In this document: positions 48,004-60,500 of the stretch, one piece after another
How positions within the stretch are numbered: the stretch's first letter is position 1
Layout: every line of letters begins with the position of its first letter
From: Azoarcus indigens
GTDB taxonomy: Bacteria > Pseudomonadota > Gammaproteobacteria > Burkholderiales > Rhodocyclaceae
Assembly (NCBI RefSeq): GCF_004361735.1
Contig: NZ_SNVV01000025.1
Span: 1 to 64,000 of the forward strand
Direction: 5' to 3'
DNA length: 64,000 nt
Notes under the pieces: generated by a model
The model's input: the letters and a program-made list of their open reading frames with translations, nothing else
What the model was told of the DNA's origin: nothing
Database searches by the model: none
Position numbers and translations under genes: made by a program

Positions 48004-50806
48004 GTTCGGCTTCGGCGGCGGTGGTGCCGCGCCAGCCCGGCCGCCACTCCGGGCCAAGGGCGAAGCCCGCCACCCAGGCGGGCACCGCCGCCGCCGGCAT
48101 CGGCCGGGCGATGCCGAAGCCCTGCACCGTATCGCAACCCAGCGCGAGCAGGGCGCGGCCCTGCGCCGGGGTTTCCACGCCTTCGGCGATCACCGAGCGG
48201 TCGAAGGCGCCAGCCAGGCCCAGCACGCCCTCGACGATGGCCAGATCCTCCGGGTTGCCCAGCATGCCGGCGACGAAGGAGCGGTCTATCTTCAGCACCT
48301 TGGCCGGCAGCCGGCGCAGATAGGTGAGCGAGGAGTAGCCGGTGCCGAAGTCGTCCAGCGCGAAGCCCACGCCATGGGCGGCGCAGCGGGCGATGTTGGC
48401 GCTGACGATGCCGATGTCCGCCAGCGCCGCGCTTTCCAGCACTTCCAGCGTGAGGCCGCTGGCGGCGAGTTGCGGATGCCGCGCCAGGCATTCGCCCAGC
48501 CAGTCCGGCAGTTCCGGCTGCTGCAGCGTGCGGGCGGACACGTTCACGCTCACCGCCATCTCCAGGCCCTGAACCTGCCAGGCCGCCATCTGCGCCAGCG
48601 CGCTTTCCACCACCCAGCGGTCTATCGCCTCGCTCAGCTCGGTGCCTTCGGAGGTCGGCAGGAAGTGGGCCGGGCCGAGGAGGCCTTCGACCGGATGCTG
48701 CCAGCGGATCAGGGCCTCCACGCCCACTACCCGGCCATCCCGCAGGCCGACCTTGGGCTGGTAGTGCAGGCACAACTCCTGTTCTTCCAGCGCGGCGGCG
48801 ATGCGCTTGTATAGCGCCTGGTTGGCCTGGGCGAGCTGGTCCTGGGCGGCGTCGAACAGGTGATAGGTGGAGCGGCCCAGCTGCTTGGCGCGGTACATGG
48901 CTTGATCGGCATGGCGCAGCAGGATGTCCGGCGGGGAATCGTCGTCCGGGAAGATGGTGGCGCCCAGGCTGGCGCTGACGTGCAGGGTGAGCTCGCCGAC
49001 GTGCACCGGCTCGGCGACTGCCCTCAGGATGCGGGCGAGCAGCTGTTCCACGTCTTCCGCCGATGCAAGGCCGGTCAGCAGCAGGATGAACTCGTCGCCG
49101 CCCAGGCGGGCCACGGTGTCGCCATCGCGCACCGCGGCGGCCAGGCGGTCGGCGATCTGCACCAGCAGGCGGTCGCCCACATGGTGGCCGTGCTTGTCGT
49201 TGATGGGCTTGAAGCCGTCCAGGTCCAGGTAGCCGACCACCGCCATGCTGCCTTCCGCGCGGGCGCTGGCCAGCAGGCGGTCCAGCCGGCTATGCAGCAG
49301 GGTACGGTTGGGCAGGCGGGTGAGCGGGTCGTAATGGGCGAGCTGTTCCAGCCGCTGCTGGCTCTCCTTGAGCGCGGTGACGTCGGAGAACACGGTGACG
49401 TAGTGGGTCGGCTCGCCCTGCGGGTTGCGCACCGCGCTCACCGAGATCTGCCGCAGGCAGGCCTCGCCGTTGCGGTGGCGGGCGCTGAGCTCGCCCTGCC
49501 AGGCGCCGGTGGTCTGCACCGCGGCGATCATCTCGGCGTACTCGGCCGGGTCGCCCACCGGCAGCATCAGCGGCTGGGCCGGCTTGCCGAGCACCGCCGC
49601 GGCTTCGAAGCCGGTGAGGGTGGTGAAGGCGCGGTTAACGTCCCGCACCGTGCCGTCCTTGTCCACGATGAGGATGCCGTCGTGGCTGTTGGCGAACACG
49701 CTGGCCGCCAGCCGCAGCTGGGTTTCGGCCTCCCGGCGGTACTGGACGTCGCGGGCGACGCCGACGATGCCCAGCACCCGGCCGTCGGCGTCCACCACCG
49801 GCGCCTTGATGGTCTCGTAGGCCACCGCCTGGCCGGCGGCATCGCAGACGCACTGTTCCTCGACGACCACATGGCGGCCCTGCATGGTGGAGCGGTCGTG
49901 GCTGCGGTAACCGCGGGCGGTTTCGGCGCCGAACAGGGCGGCATCGTCACTGCCGATGATCTCCTCTGCCGGCCGGCCCGCCACCCGGCTGAAGGCGCTG
50001 TTGCAGCCGCGGTAGATGCCTTCGGCGTCCTTGAAGAAGATCAGGTCGGGGATGGCATCCACCAGCGCGCGCAACTGCCGCTGGCTGGCTTCCAGGGTGC
50101 GGCGGGTGTCCAGTTGGGAGAGGCCGAGCTGCAGCAGGCCGAGCAGGGCGCTGGAGAGGGTGGCGAGCAGGGTGCCGCCCACCTCGTCCGCTTCGCCGGC
50201 CGGGGCGCAGGGCAGGAGCAGGGCGAGCACGCCCTGGTTCCGGCCCTCGTCGTCTAGCACTGGCCAGGCATGGCAGCGGTGCTGCTCCGGATCGGAGCGC
50301 AGGTCGGCCGGGGAGGGCCAGGGCGCGTCGGCCGCCCGGCCGGTGGTCGCGGCGAGAGCGCACGGCGAACCGGCGGAAGCCAGGGCGGCAATTTCGGCTG
50401 CGGTGAGCGTGGGCGCAGCCAGCGGCGCGAGTTGGCCGTCACGTAGCGCGAACAGGGCGGCGCGGGCTTCCGGCAGGCTGTGCTCCGCCAGCGCGGCGAC
50501 GGCGCCTGCCAGCTCGCCAAGGCTGCCGGTGCCGGCGGCGATCCCGGCCAGCAGGCGGCGCTGGCCGGCGGTGAGGCGCTCCAGCGCGGTGCAGCTGTCC
50601 TCCTCCAGCAGCAGGCCGACCGGTGTGTCAGGCGGGAGCTGGCGGGCGCAGGCGGCGACGAGGTCGCTGGCGTAGAGCTCGCCCAGCGGCCGGCCGGCGG
50701 CGTTCTCCACCCGCAGCACCGCGGTGGCGGTGCGCAGCAACTCGGCGGCCTGGGCCAGCGGCAGCGACGGCGGGATGGTGGCGGCGTGCGTTCGGGACGC
50801 GCACAT
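47993..50806 (-). CDS. PAS-PAS-GGDEF-EAL cyclic-di-GMP signalling protein
   Basis: Protein of 937 residues with no transmembrane segment visible. Order: a CBS-like segment (about 8-65), a GAF-like region (about 120-230), PAS (about 245-360), PAS (about 365-480), GGDEF (about 490-650) and EAL (about 670-910). The active loop is RLGGDEF (567-573), with the inhibitory I-site RDGD at 560-563. The EAL signature begins E697-A-L, and [13 protein letters not shown] and AEGVET are kept, so both diguanylate cyclase and phosphodiesterase activities look possible. It lies 51 bases after the unknown gene at 50858-51796, probably one operon. Confidence 0.92.
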   Translation of the reverse strand: MCASRTHAATIPPSLPLAQAAELLRTATAVLRVENAAGRPLGELYASDLVAACARQLPPDTPVGLLLEEDSCTALERLTAGQRRLLAGIAAGTGSLGELAGAVAALAEHSLPEARAALFALRDGQLAPLAAPTLTAAEIAALASAGSPCALAATTGRAADAPWPSPADLRSDPEQHRCHAWPVLDDEGRNQGVLALLLPCAPAGEADEVGGTLLATLSSALLGLLQLGLSQLDTRRTLEASQRQLRALVDAIPDLIFFKDAEGIYRGCNSAFSRVAGRPAEEIIGSDDAALFGAETARGYRSHDRSTMQGRHVVVEEQCVCDAAGQAVAYETIKAPVVDADGRVLGIVGVARDVQYRREAETQLRLAASVFANSHDGILIVDKDGTVRDVNRAFTTLTGFEAAAVLGKPAQPLMLPVGDPAEYAEMIAAVQTTGAWQGELSARHRNGEACLRQISVSAVRNPQGEPTHYVTVFSDVTALKESQQRLEQLAHYDPLTRLPNRTLLHSRLDRLLASARAEGSMAVVGYLDLDGFKPINDKHGHHVGDRLLVQIADRLAAAVRDGDTVARLGGDEFILLLTGLASAEDVEQLLARILRAVAEPVHVGELTLHVSASLGATIFPDDDSPPDILLRHADQAMYRAKQLGRSTYHLFDAAQDQLAQANQALYKRIAAALEEQELCLHYQPKVGLRDGRVVGVEALIRWQHPVEGLLGPAHFLPTSEGTELSEAIDRWVVESALAQMAAWQVQGLEMAVSVNVSARTLQQPELPDWLGECLARHPQLAASGLTLEVLESAALADIGIVSANIARCAAHGVGFALDDFGTGYSSLTYLRRLPAKVLKIDRSFVAGMLGNPEDLAIVEGVLGLAGAFDRSVIAEGVETPAQGRALLALGCDTVQGFGIARPMPAAAVPAWVAGFALGPEWRPGWRGTTAAEAELRR

Positions 50807-50857
50807 GGGGGGCGGACGCTCCTGTCGGGTCGCGGCGCAGGCCGGCGAAGGGGATAT

Positions 50858-51796
50858 TCAGCTGCGGCGGCTGGCGGCCTGGCTCTGGCGCACGCGGGCG
50901 GCGTAGTGCTCGCAGCGCTCGAAATACTCGGCGGTGCTCTTGGGCATGGGCGTGCGGGCGCGGGTGATGTAGGTGACGAGGTCGCGGCCCTGCAGGATCA
51001 GGCGGTGGCCGTCGGCCGCCTCCTGTTGCTCCGAGGCACAGGGCGGACAGGACAGCTGCGGCAGGAAGGCGCTGAGTTCCTCGGAGGCGACGACGAAGTC
51101 CGCCCACACGTCGAACACCATGGAGTCGGTGCGCAGGGTTTCGCACTTGACCTTGGCGGCGCGGACGAAGCGGTCCACCACCTCGGTCACGCCCTGGAAG
51201 GGGCGGTTGCCGGTGAAGGTGGCATTCATGACGGTGCCGACGCGGTCGATGTCGCGCAGGGTCTGGGCGATCTTGATGTAGCGGCTCTCGTAGAAGGCTT
51301 CCACCGGGATGGAGAAGGCGCGGAAGGGCTCGCCCCACAACTCGTCTATGCCTTCCTCGCCGCTGCGATGCAGCACCATGCGGCCCAGGTGGAGCGCCTC
51401 CTGCAGGCAGACGCCGCATTCGCGCATCAGGGCGTTGTCCATGTCGATCTCCACGCCCAGCTCCTGCAACTCCACCAGCTTGGTGAAGATGTCGGTGGCG
51501 CGGTTGAACATGGCGCCGGCCAGCATCGCGCCCTTGACGCGCTTGCGCGCCGGGTCGGTTTCGGCTTCGTAGGCGCGGCGGGCATCGCCCAGGCGTTTGC
51601 CGGGGATGTTGATGCCGTGCTCGACATGGTTGAACAGACGTCGGGTGAGGGCCTGGATCAGCGTTTTCTTCGCCTGCAGCGAGTCCGCCGGCGGGTCGTA
51701 GGCCTTGATCCAGTAGCCGTCATAGAAGACGCGTTCAACGCCGTCTATGGTCTCTGTCGTACCGTTGGGTATGGATGCATTCATGGCAGCGTTCAT
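50858..51796 (-). CDS. Protein of unknown function upstream of the GGDEF/EAL gene
   Basis: Soluble protein of 312 residues that I do not recognise. No signal peptide or membrane helix. It is largely helical, with a conserved-looking core NHVEHGINIPGKRLGDARRA and GAMLAGAMFNRATDIFTKLV. Cysteines are grouped in RECGVCLQEA and LSCPPCASEQ, possible metal or redox sites. The C-terminal part is basic. Start ATG 51794-51796 or 51782-51784. It is the first gene of a probable two-gene unit with the cyclic-di-GMP protein and has a strong dyad in its upstream region. Confidence 0.7.
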   Translation of the reverse strand: MNAAMNASIPNGTTETIDGVERVFYDGYWIKAYDPPADSLQAKKTLIQALTRRLFNHVEHGINIPGKRLGDARRAYEAETDPARKRVKGAMLAGAMFNRATDIFTKLVELQELGVEIDMDNALMRECGVCLQEALHLGRMVLHRSGEEGIDELWGEPFRAFSIPVEAFYESRYIKIAQTLRDIDRVGTVMNATFTGNRPFQGVTEVVDRFVRAAKVKCETLRTDSMVFDVWADFVVASEELSAFLPQLSCPPCASEQQEAADGHRLILQGRDLVTYITRARTPMPKSTAEYFERCEHYAARVRQSQAASRRS

Positions 51797-52114
51797 TGCC
51801 GAAAAGCGAATACACGGGCGGCACAGGATACGCCTGTTGTGCAGTGCAAAAGAAGGGGCTTTTGCACCACGATGTGGCGTGGCTCACGTAAAGAACCGGC
51901 CGTTCGTCGGAAAGCCGCCGCCCTCCGGGAGGAAGGCGAAACGGCCCGGACGGCGCGGTGGCTGAGGCGGAGAGGTGCCGTGCGGGCGGGATCTGCGGCG
52001 AAAAAGAGGGGAAAAGTGTGGACCGCGGGGGCTGGGCGGCAGCTCCGCCGCAGCGGGAATGAGAGGCTATGTCCTAAGTCTGAGCGGGGGGGCGGACGCG
52101 CACCGGCCTGGTGC
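51797..52114. other. Non-coding region upstream of the unknown gene
   Basis: A 318-base gap between two minus-strand genes (sixA stop at 52115 and the unknown gene start at 51796), so it should hold the promoter of the latter. Apart from the dyad listed separately I see only GC-rich sequence; no RNA gene was recognised. Confidence 0.5.
51844..51867. promoter_or_regulatory. Perfect 9-bp dyad, probable operator
   Basis: GTGCAAAAG (51844-51852), spacer AAGGGG, CTTTTGCAC (51859-51867). It lies 48-71 bases upstream of the ATG at 51796, overlapping where a -35 region would be if TATCCT on the minus strand is the -10. There is no T-run after it, so a terminator is unlikely. Confidence 0.5.
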
Positions 52115-52567
52115 CTACGCCAGCTCGGCGGTGATGCTGGCGCGCAACACGGTCTGGGTTTCACCGTCGCGGACGCGGTTGGTGAACCACCACAAGCCGC
52201 CTTTCTTGATCGTCCACTCGGCTTCGTGGCCAGCCAGCAGCAGCGAGGCGAGGCGGCCGAGGGCGGGCTGGTGGCCGACGATGAGCACCGCGCCGGAGGC
52301 GTCCGGCCAGCCGGCCGCGGCCAGCAGTTCGGCCACCCCCTGGTCGGGCGCCAGCGCCGGCACGATCTCGAAGTGCTCGCTGAAGGCGCTCGCCGTCTGC
52401 CGGGTGCGCACGGTGGGGCTGCACAGGATGCGCAGGCGCTTGGGGCGGCGCTCTTCCAGCCAGGCGGCGACGCGGCGCGCCTGCTTGAGGCCGCGTTCGG
52501 TGAGTTCGCGGGCGTGGTCGGGGGTGCCATCCACCGCTTCGGCGTGGCGCCAGAGAATCAGGTCCAT
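52115..52567 (-). CDS. sixA: SixA-type phosphohistidine phosphatase
   Basis: Small histidine phosphatase of 150 residues, the SixA type that removes phosphate from histidine-phosphotransfer domains (ArcB, and NPr in E. coli). The catalytic sequence is LILWRHAEA with H8 as acceptor. ILCSPTVRTRQTASAF and VLIVGHQPALGRLASLLL hold the other conserved Arg and His. The ATG at 52565-52567 gives a family-length protein; the frame is open far upstream because it runs antisense-like under the CYTH-CHAD gene. It is 71 bases downstream of that gene, same strand. Confidence 0.9.
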   Translation of the reverse strand: MDLILWRHAEAVDGTPDHARELTERGLKQARRVAAWLEERRPKRLRILCSPTVRTRQTASAFSEHFEIVPALAPDQGVAELLAAAGWPDASGAVLIVGHQPALGRLASLLLAGHEAEWTIKKGGLWWFTNRVRDGETQTVLRASITAELA

Positions 52568-52638
52568 GCGGTCTTCCGTCGAGGAGAGGGGCGGCAGTGT
52601 GGCGTCCGCGGATTGCAGCGGTGTGACGGCCGGGTTCT

Positions 52639-54198
52639 TCACCATGGCGTTTTTCCCCAGAGCAGGGTTTCGACGTCGTCCAGCGCGCGGCGGCGACGGC
52701 GGGTGTAGCGCGTGCCCTGCCAGCCGAGGGCGAAGGCGGCGGCGCGCTGCAGGGCGGCGTCTTCGCCGGCCCACTGCTGCAGGCGGGCGCGGGCGGCCTC
52801 CATGTCGTGCAGGAACCCCAGGGTGTCCTGCGCGCGGTTGAGTGCGTCCAGATAGCGCTTGGTGCGCCTGGCGGCGAGCAGCGGGGCGAAGAACTCGGTG
52901 CCGTAGCGCAAACGCTTGAGGGCGATGCGCAGCTTGTGCAACTGGGGCGGGGTGAGCGCTGCGGCGGCCTTGAAGCGCCGCCGGGCCTTCTTGCGCAGGC
53001 TGGCCAGGCGCAGGCGGGCGAAGGTCTTCAGATCCACCGCGTCCAGCAGGGCGCCTTCGGGCAGGCGCAGCAGGGCGATGCTGAACTCCAGCATGGCCAG
53101 GCCCTGGTCGGCGTCGGCCACGTGTTCGATGGCGGCCGCCCGTGCCTGCTTGCGCTGGCGGTCGGCGAGGGCCAGCAGGGCGGGCAGTTCCTCGCCGCCG
53201 AGCTCGGCCGCGCCGGCGGTGTCCTGCAGCGGGGCGAGGAAGTCGGCGTAGAGCACGTCGATGTCGCGGGCGTCGCCGTAGCGGTCGGCCAGTTCGGCCA
53301 GGCGTTCGTTCCAGGCGTCGGTGAATTCCCCCGGCAGCGCGGGGGCGAACAGCCGCAGCAGGGAGCGCAGCCGGCGCAGGCCGATGCGCAATTGGTGGAT
53401 GCACTCGGCGCAGGCGGCGTCGGCCGCCTCGGCGGCACGGGTTTCGTCGCCGGCGGGGTGGGCGGCGAGCGCGGCGGCGGCCGCGGCATTGGCCTGCCAC
53501 TGGCGCAGGCAGCCGTGGGCGAGGTCGCGGAAGGCGGAGATGACGCCCTGGCGGGCTTCCAGCCGGGAGGGCTCGGCGCGCACCGCGGCCGGCGCCTGGT
53601 CGTGGAACAGGCGGTAGCCGCGCTCGGCCTTGGACAGGTCGGCCGGCATCAGCGGCAGGTCCCGCGCCAGGTGGCGGGCAAGTTCCAGCAGATCGAGCGG
53701 GTCGCCGGCCACCAGTTCCAGTTCGAGCTCGCAGATGGGGGCGCTGCGGCCGCCGGCCTCTATGGTGCCGGTGTCCAGCATCAGCAGGATGCGCACGCCT
53801 TCGCGCGGCGCACAGGCGCGGGTGTCGCGGCGGAAGCGGGTGCTCAGCACCGGCACCAGCGCCTCGCGATGGCTTTCGAGCAGGCGGACCACGTCCGGGT
53901 GGTCGATGGCGCCGAAGTCGAAATTGCCGTCGTAGGGCTGCTCCCACTCCGGCCGCTGGGTGAGGCCACCGGTGGAGAGGGCGGCGCATTTCACCGTCTG
54001 CAGCCAGCGCCGGCCTTCCTTGCGGGTGCGCAGCGCCACCTTGCGCGCCTTGAGCTCCAGCGCGGGGGTGTCGAAATAGACGTTGTCCAGCGTCTGTGCC
54101 TTGCCGAGGCGCTCGGCGTTGGCGAACAGGGGGTGGCGGCGCAGCGCGGGCACGGCGGCTTGCGGCAGGGCGAGTTTGAGTTCGATTTCCTGGCTCAT
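52639..54198 (-). CDS. CYTH-CHAD protein (inorganic triphosphatase YgiF-like)
   Basis: Cytoplasmic protein of 519 residues. The N-terminal CYTH domain (about 1-205) starts with EIELKLAL, the ExExK motif of triphosphate tunnel enzymes, followed by YFDTPALELKARKVALRTRK and ICELELELV. The C-terminal CHAD domain (about 225-510) is helical with conserved histidines (CIHQLRIGLRRLRSLLRLF, PPQLHKLRIALKRLRYGTEF); CHAD domains bind polyphosphate granules. E. coli YgiF has the same layout and hydrolyses tripolyphosphate. sixA follows on the same strand. Confidence 0.9.
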   Translation of the reverse strand: MSQEIELKLALPQAAVPALRRHPLFANAERLGKAQTLDNVYFDTPALELKARKVALRTRKEGRRWLQTVKCAALSTGGLTQRPEWEQPYDGNFDFGAIDHPDVVRLLESHREALVPVLSTRFRRDTRACAPREGVRILLMLDTGTIEAGGRSAPICELELELVAGDPLDLLELARHLARDLPLMPADLSKAERGYRLFHDQAPAAVRAEPSRLEARQGVISAFRDLAHGCLRQWQANAAAAAALAAHPAGDETRAAEAADAACAECIHQLRIGLRRLRSLLRLFAPALPGEFTDAWNERLAELADRYGDARDIDVLYADFLAPLQDTAGAAELGGEELPALLALADRQRKQARAAAIEHVADADQGLAMLEFSIALLRLPEGALLDAVDLKTFARLRLASLRKKARRRFKAAAALTPPQLHKLRIALKRLRYGTEFFAPLLAARRTKRYLDALNRAQDTLGFLHDMEAARARLQQWAGEDAALQRAAAFALGWQGTRYTRRRRRALDDVETLLWGKTPW

Positions 54199-54500
54199 TG
54201 GTTTTCTTCTGTGGCGCGGGGAAGGGAGGAGAAAACGGGCCGGCTCCGGGGGGCCGGCTTCGGGGCGGCCCCGGTCGGCCCTGGGCTGGCCTTGGGCGGT
54301 GACGACGTCCTGGCAGGGCAGCCGGCAGCCACTGGCGGGCGGCGCCGCCCGCGCTGCGGGATAGCGCCATTCTAGTCGGGGCGCCGGGGCAGCGTCTTGC
54401 GCGCCCGCCCGGGCGGGCGCCGGCGCCTCGATTGCGGTGGCCGTGGAGGCCGCCCGGCCGCTTGGGAGGAAGCGGGCGGGCCCGCCGGCACCGCTTCAGC
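54199..54500. other. Non-coding region between glnE and the CYTH-CHAD gene
   Basis: A 302-base, very GC-rich gap. It contains a -10-like TAGAAT on the minus strand (54369-54374) that may serve the CYTH-CHAD gene with a long leader, and a 20-base palindrome listed separately. No RNA gene or small ORF could be supported. Confidence 0.5.
54401..54420. repeat. Perfect 20-base palindrome
   Basis: GCGCCCGCCC followed directly by GGGCGGGCGC (54401-54420). It lies about 80 bases after the glnE stop. There is no following T-run, so it may be a 3'-end hairpin or a chance product of extreme GC content. Confidence 0.45.
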
Positions 54501-57170
<2,670 letters not shown>

Positions 57171-57507
57171 GGCGTGGCGGGTTCGGCGTGAGCAAGGCCG
57201 GATGATACCGCGCCGTCCGGAAGCGCCGGCCGCGGGCCGGAAGCGCCGGCTGCGGCGTTCAGGCGCCGGGCCTCGTCTCCGCGCCGGACCGGTGGCGGCC
57301 GGTCTCGAGCCGTCCGCGCGGTAAAGGTGAGTAAAAGTGAGGCTGAAGTGTGTATCCGGCTGTGGGAGCGGGCCGGTCTGGCGGGCGAAGGTTGGTAGAA
57401 TCCCATGTTTGCCCGCCCCGCTGGAAAAAGGCGCGTGGCCGGGCGTTCCGCCGATGGTTTGCCCGGATGGCGGGGATATTCAGCGGGCTGCCATAGTCTT
57501 TATCTCC
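57171..57507. other. Divergent promoter region glnE / yhdP
   Basis: A 337-base gap. TAGAAT at 57396-57401 on the + strand is a candidate -10 box for yhdP, about 105 bases before its ATG; no good -35 was found. Nothing convincing was seen for glnE. The open frame extending yhdP back to 57337 lacks coding character and would include this -10 box. Confidence 0.45.
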
Positions 57508-60500
57508 ATGAGCGAACAGGCCATCACCTCCGAAGCTGCGCCGGCGCCCGCCGGTGGCGGACGGCTGCGCCGCTGGCTGCGGCGCGCGGCCTATGCGCTG
57601 CTGGCGCTGTGGTTCCTCGCCGGCGGCCTGTTCCTGCTGGTACGCCAGGTGGTGGTGCCGCGCTTGGGCGATTACCGCGAGGAGATCGCGGCGCTGGCCT
57701 CGCGCAACGTCGGCCTGCCGGTGCAGATCGAAGGCCTGCGGGGCGACTGGGCAGGGCTGCGGCCGCGGCTGCACCTCACCGGCCTGAGCCTGTTGGATGA
57801 GGCTGGCCGGCCGGCGCTGCGCCTGCCGCAGGTGGATGCCACCCTGTCCTGGTCCTCGCTGCTGCGGCTGGAGCTGCGCTTCCACCGGCTGGAGATCTCC
57901 TCGCCGGAGCTGGCGATTCGGCGTGAGGCCGACGGCGGCGTGGTGGTGGCCGGCGTGCGCCTGGGCGGCGGCCCGGCCGGTGACGGTTTTCCCGAGTGGC
58001 TGCTGGCACAGCACCAGGTGGTGGTGCATGGCGCGGCGCTGAGCTGGACGGACGCCACGCGCAGCGCGCCGCCGCTGGAACTGAAGCAGGTCGAGTTCCT
58101 CCTCGAGCGGCGGCTGGTTGGTCATCGCTTCGCGCTGCAGGCCCAGCCGCCGGCAGCGCTGGCCTCCACGCTGGACCTGCGCGGCGAGTTCTCCCACCTC
58201 GCGCTGGACGAGCCGGCGCAGACCCGCGGCCGCCTCTACCTCGCGCTGGAGCGCGCTGACCTCGGCGGCTGGACGCCCTGGGTGGATTACCCGCTGCCGC
58301 TGCAGGGCCAGGGCGGGTTGCGCGCCTGGGTGGATCTGGACGGCGCTGAGCGCAGCGCGATGGAGGCGGAGCTTGCCCTGGAAGGCGTGGTCACCCGGCT
58401 GGGCGAAGGGCTGCCGGAACTGCGCCTGCAACGCCTGCAGGGCCAACTGGCCGCCAGCCGCAAGGACGGCACGCTGGCGCTCTCCACCCGGCAGCTCAGC
58501 CTCAGCGCTGAAGGGCTGCAGATCGCTCCCACCGATTTCGCGCTGACGTTGGGCGAGGCCGGCGGCAGCCTGCAGGTGAACCAGCTGGATTTCGCCGCGC
58601 TCGCCGGCATCGCCGCCCACCTGCCGCTGGAAGACGGGGTGCGCCGCCGCCTCGCCGCCTTCGATCCGCGCGGCAGCGCCAGCAATGTGAAGCTGGAGTG
58701 GCGCGGCCAGGCGGCCGCACCCGAGCGCTGGAAGCTCGCCGCCCGCTTCGACGGCATCGGCCTGGCGGCGCGCGACAGCCTGCCCGGCCTCGGCGGCCTC
58801 TCCGGCAGCCTGGAGGGCGACGAACGCAGCGGCCGCTTCCAGCTCGCCGGCCAGGACACCCATATCGACCTGCCGGAAGTATTCGACAACCCCCGCCTCA
58901 GCTTCGCCTCCTTCAAGGCCGACGGCGGCTGGAGCCGGCGCGACGGCCGCCTGGAGATCGCGCTGGATTCCGCCGGCTTCGACAACGCCGACGCCGCCGG
59001 CACCGCCTCCGGCCGCTACTGGCCTGAAGCTGGCGGGCCGGGCGAGATCGACCTGCAGGCCCGCCTCACCCGCGCCGAAGGCACCTCGGTGTGGCGCTAC
59101 CTGCCGCGGGTGGTGAACCGCGACACCCACGAATGGGTGCAGCACGCCATCCGCCGCGCCGCGGTGCCGGACGCCCGCCTGCGGCTGAAGGGCAAGCTGC
59201 ACGACTTCCCCTATCGCCAGGGCGAGGGCCAGTTCCTCGTCACCATCAAGGTGGCCGATGCCGAACTCGCCTACGCCCCCGGCTGGCCGGAGATCCAGGG
59301 CTTGTACGGCGAGGTGCGTTTCGAAGGGCCGGGCCTGAAGGTGGAGGCGGCCAAGGCGCGCATCCTGGGCGTGAACCTCGCCAACGTGGTCGCCGAAGTG
59401 CCGGACCTGGATGCCCATGGCGGCGAGATCATGACCATCAACGGTCGCGCCGCCGGGCCCACCGCCGAGTTCCTGCGCTTCGTTTCCGGCAGCCCGGTGG
59501 CCCAGCGCATAGACCGCTTCACCGACGACATGCGCGCCGAGGGCAACGGCAACCTCGACCTGCGGCTGGTAATGCCGCTGCGCGCGGTGCGCGACACCAC
59601 GGTGCGTGGCGATTTCCGTTTCGCCGGCAACCGCCTGTGGCTGGTGAACGGCCTGCCGCCGCTGGAGGAGGCAGCCGGCCGGCTGCGCTTCACCGCCGAC
59701 CAGTTCAGCGTCTCCGAGCTGCAGGCCAAGGTGCTGGGCGAGCCGCTGCAGATGACGGCCACCACCGGCGAGGACGGCAGCGTCGCCTTCGCCGTCTCCG
59801 GCACGGCCGGCGCCGCGGCGCTGCAGCGGGAATACGGCTGGCCGGTGCTGGCCCACCTCTCCGGCGCTACGCCGTGGCAGACGCAGATCACCGTGGCCCG
59901 CAGCGGCACCAGGGTGAATTTCCATACCGACCTCGCCGGCATCTCCTCCAGCCTGCCCACGCCGTTCAACAAGCCGGCACCGGAGAAATGGCCGCTGGCG
60001 GTGGAGGCGAACTACCCGCCGGGCGGCGCGCCGTCTTCACTGAAGGTGGACTTCGGCGAGCGCCTGCAGGCCGTCTTTGAACGCGTTGGCGGCAAGGTGG
60101 TGCGCGGCGGCATCGGCATCGCCCAGCCGGCGCGCATGGCGGACAAGGGCGTGATGGTGGCGGCGGTGGCTGACCAGTTGGACATCGACGCGTGGCGCCA
60201 TGCCGTCGGCCTGGAGGGCAGCCAGGACAAGGCCGGCAAAGCCGCCGACGGCGCCGCCCTGGCCACCGCGCTGCCGCTGGCCGGCGTCGCCCTGCAGGCG
60301 GAGCAGCTCAAGCTCTTCGGCCAGAGCCTGGCCGGCGTGCGCCTGCGCGCGGTGGCCGACCCCGGCGGCTGGAAGGCGCGGCTGGACAGCGACAAGGCGC
60401 AGGGCGATTTCGACTGGCGCGAGGCTGGCAACGGCTCGGTCATGGCCCGCTTCAAGCGCCTGGTCTATGAAAGCGAAGCCGAACCCGGTGCCGAGCATGC

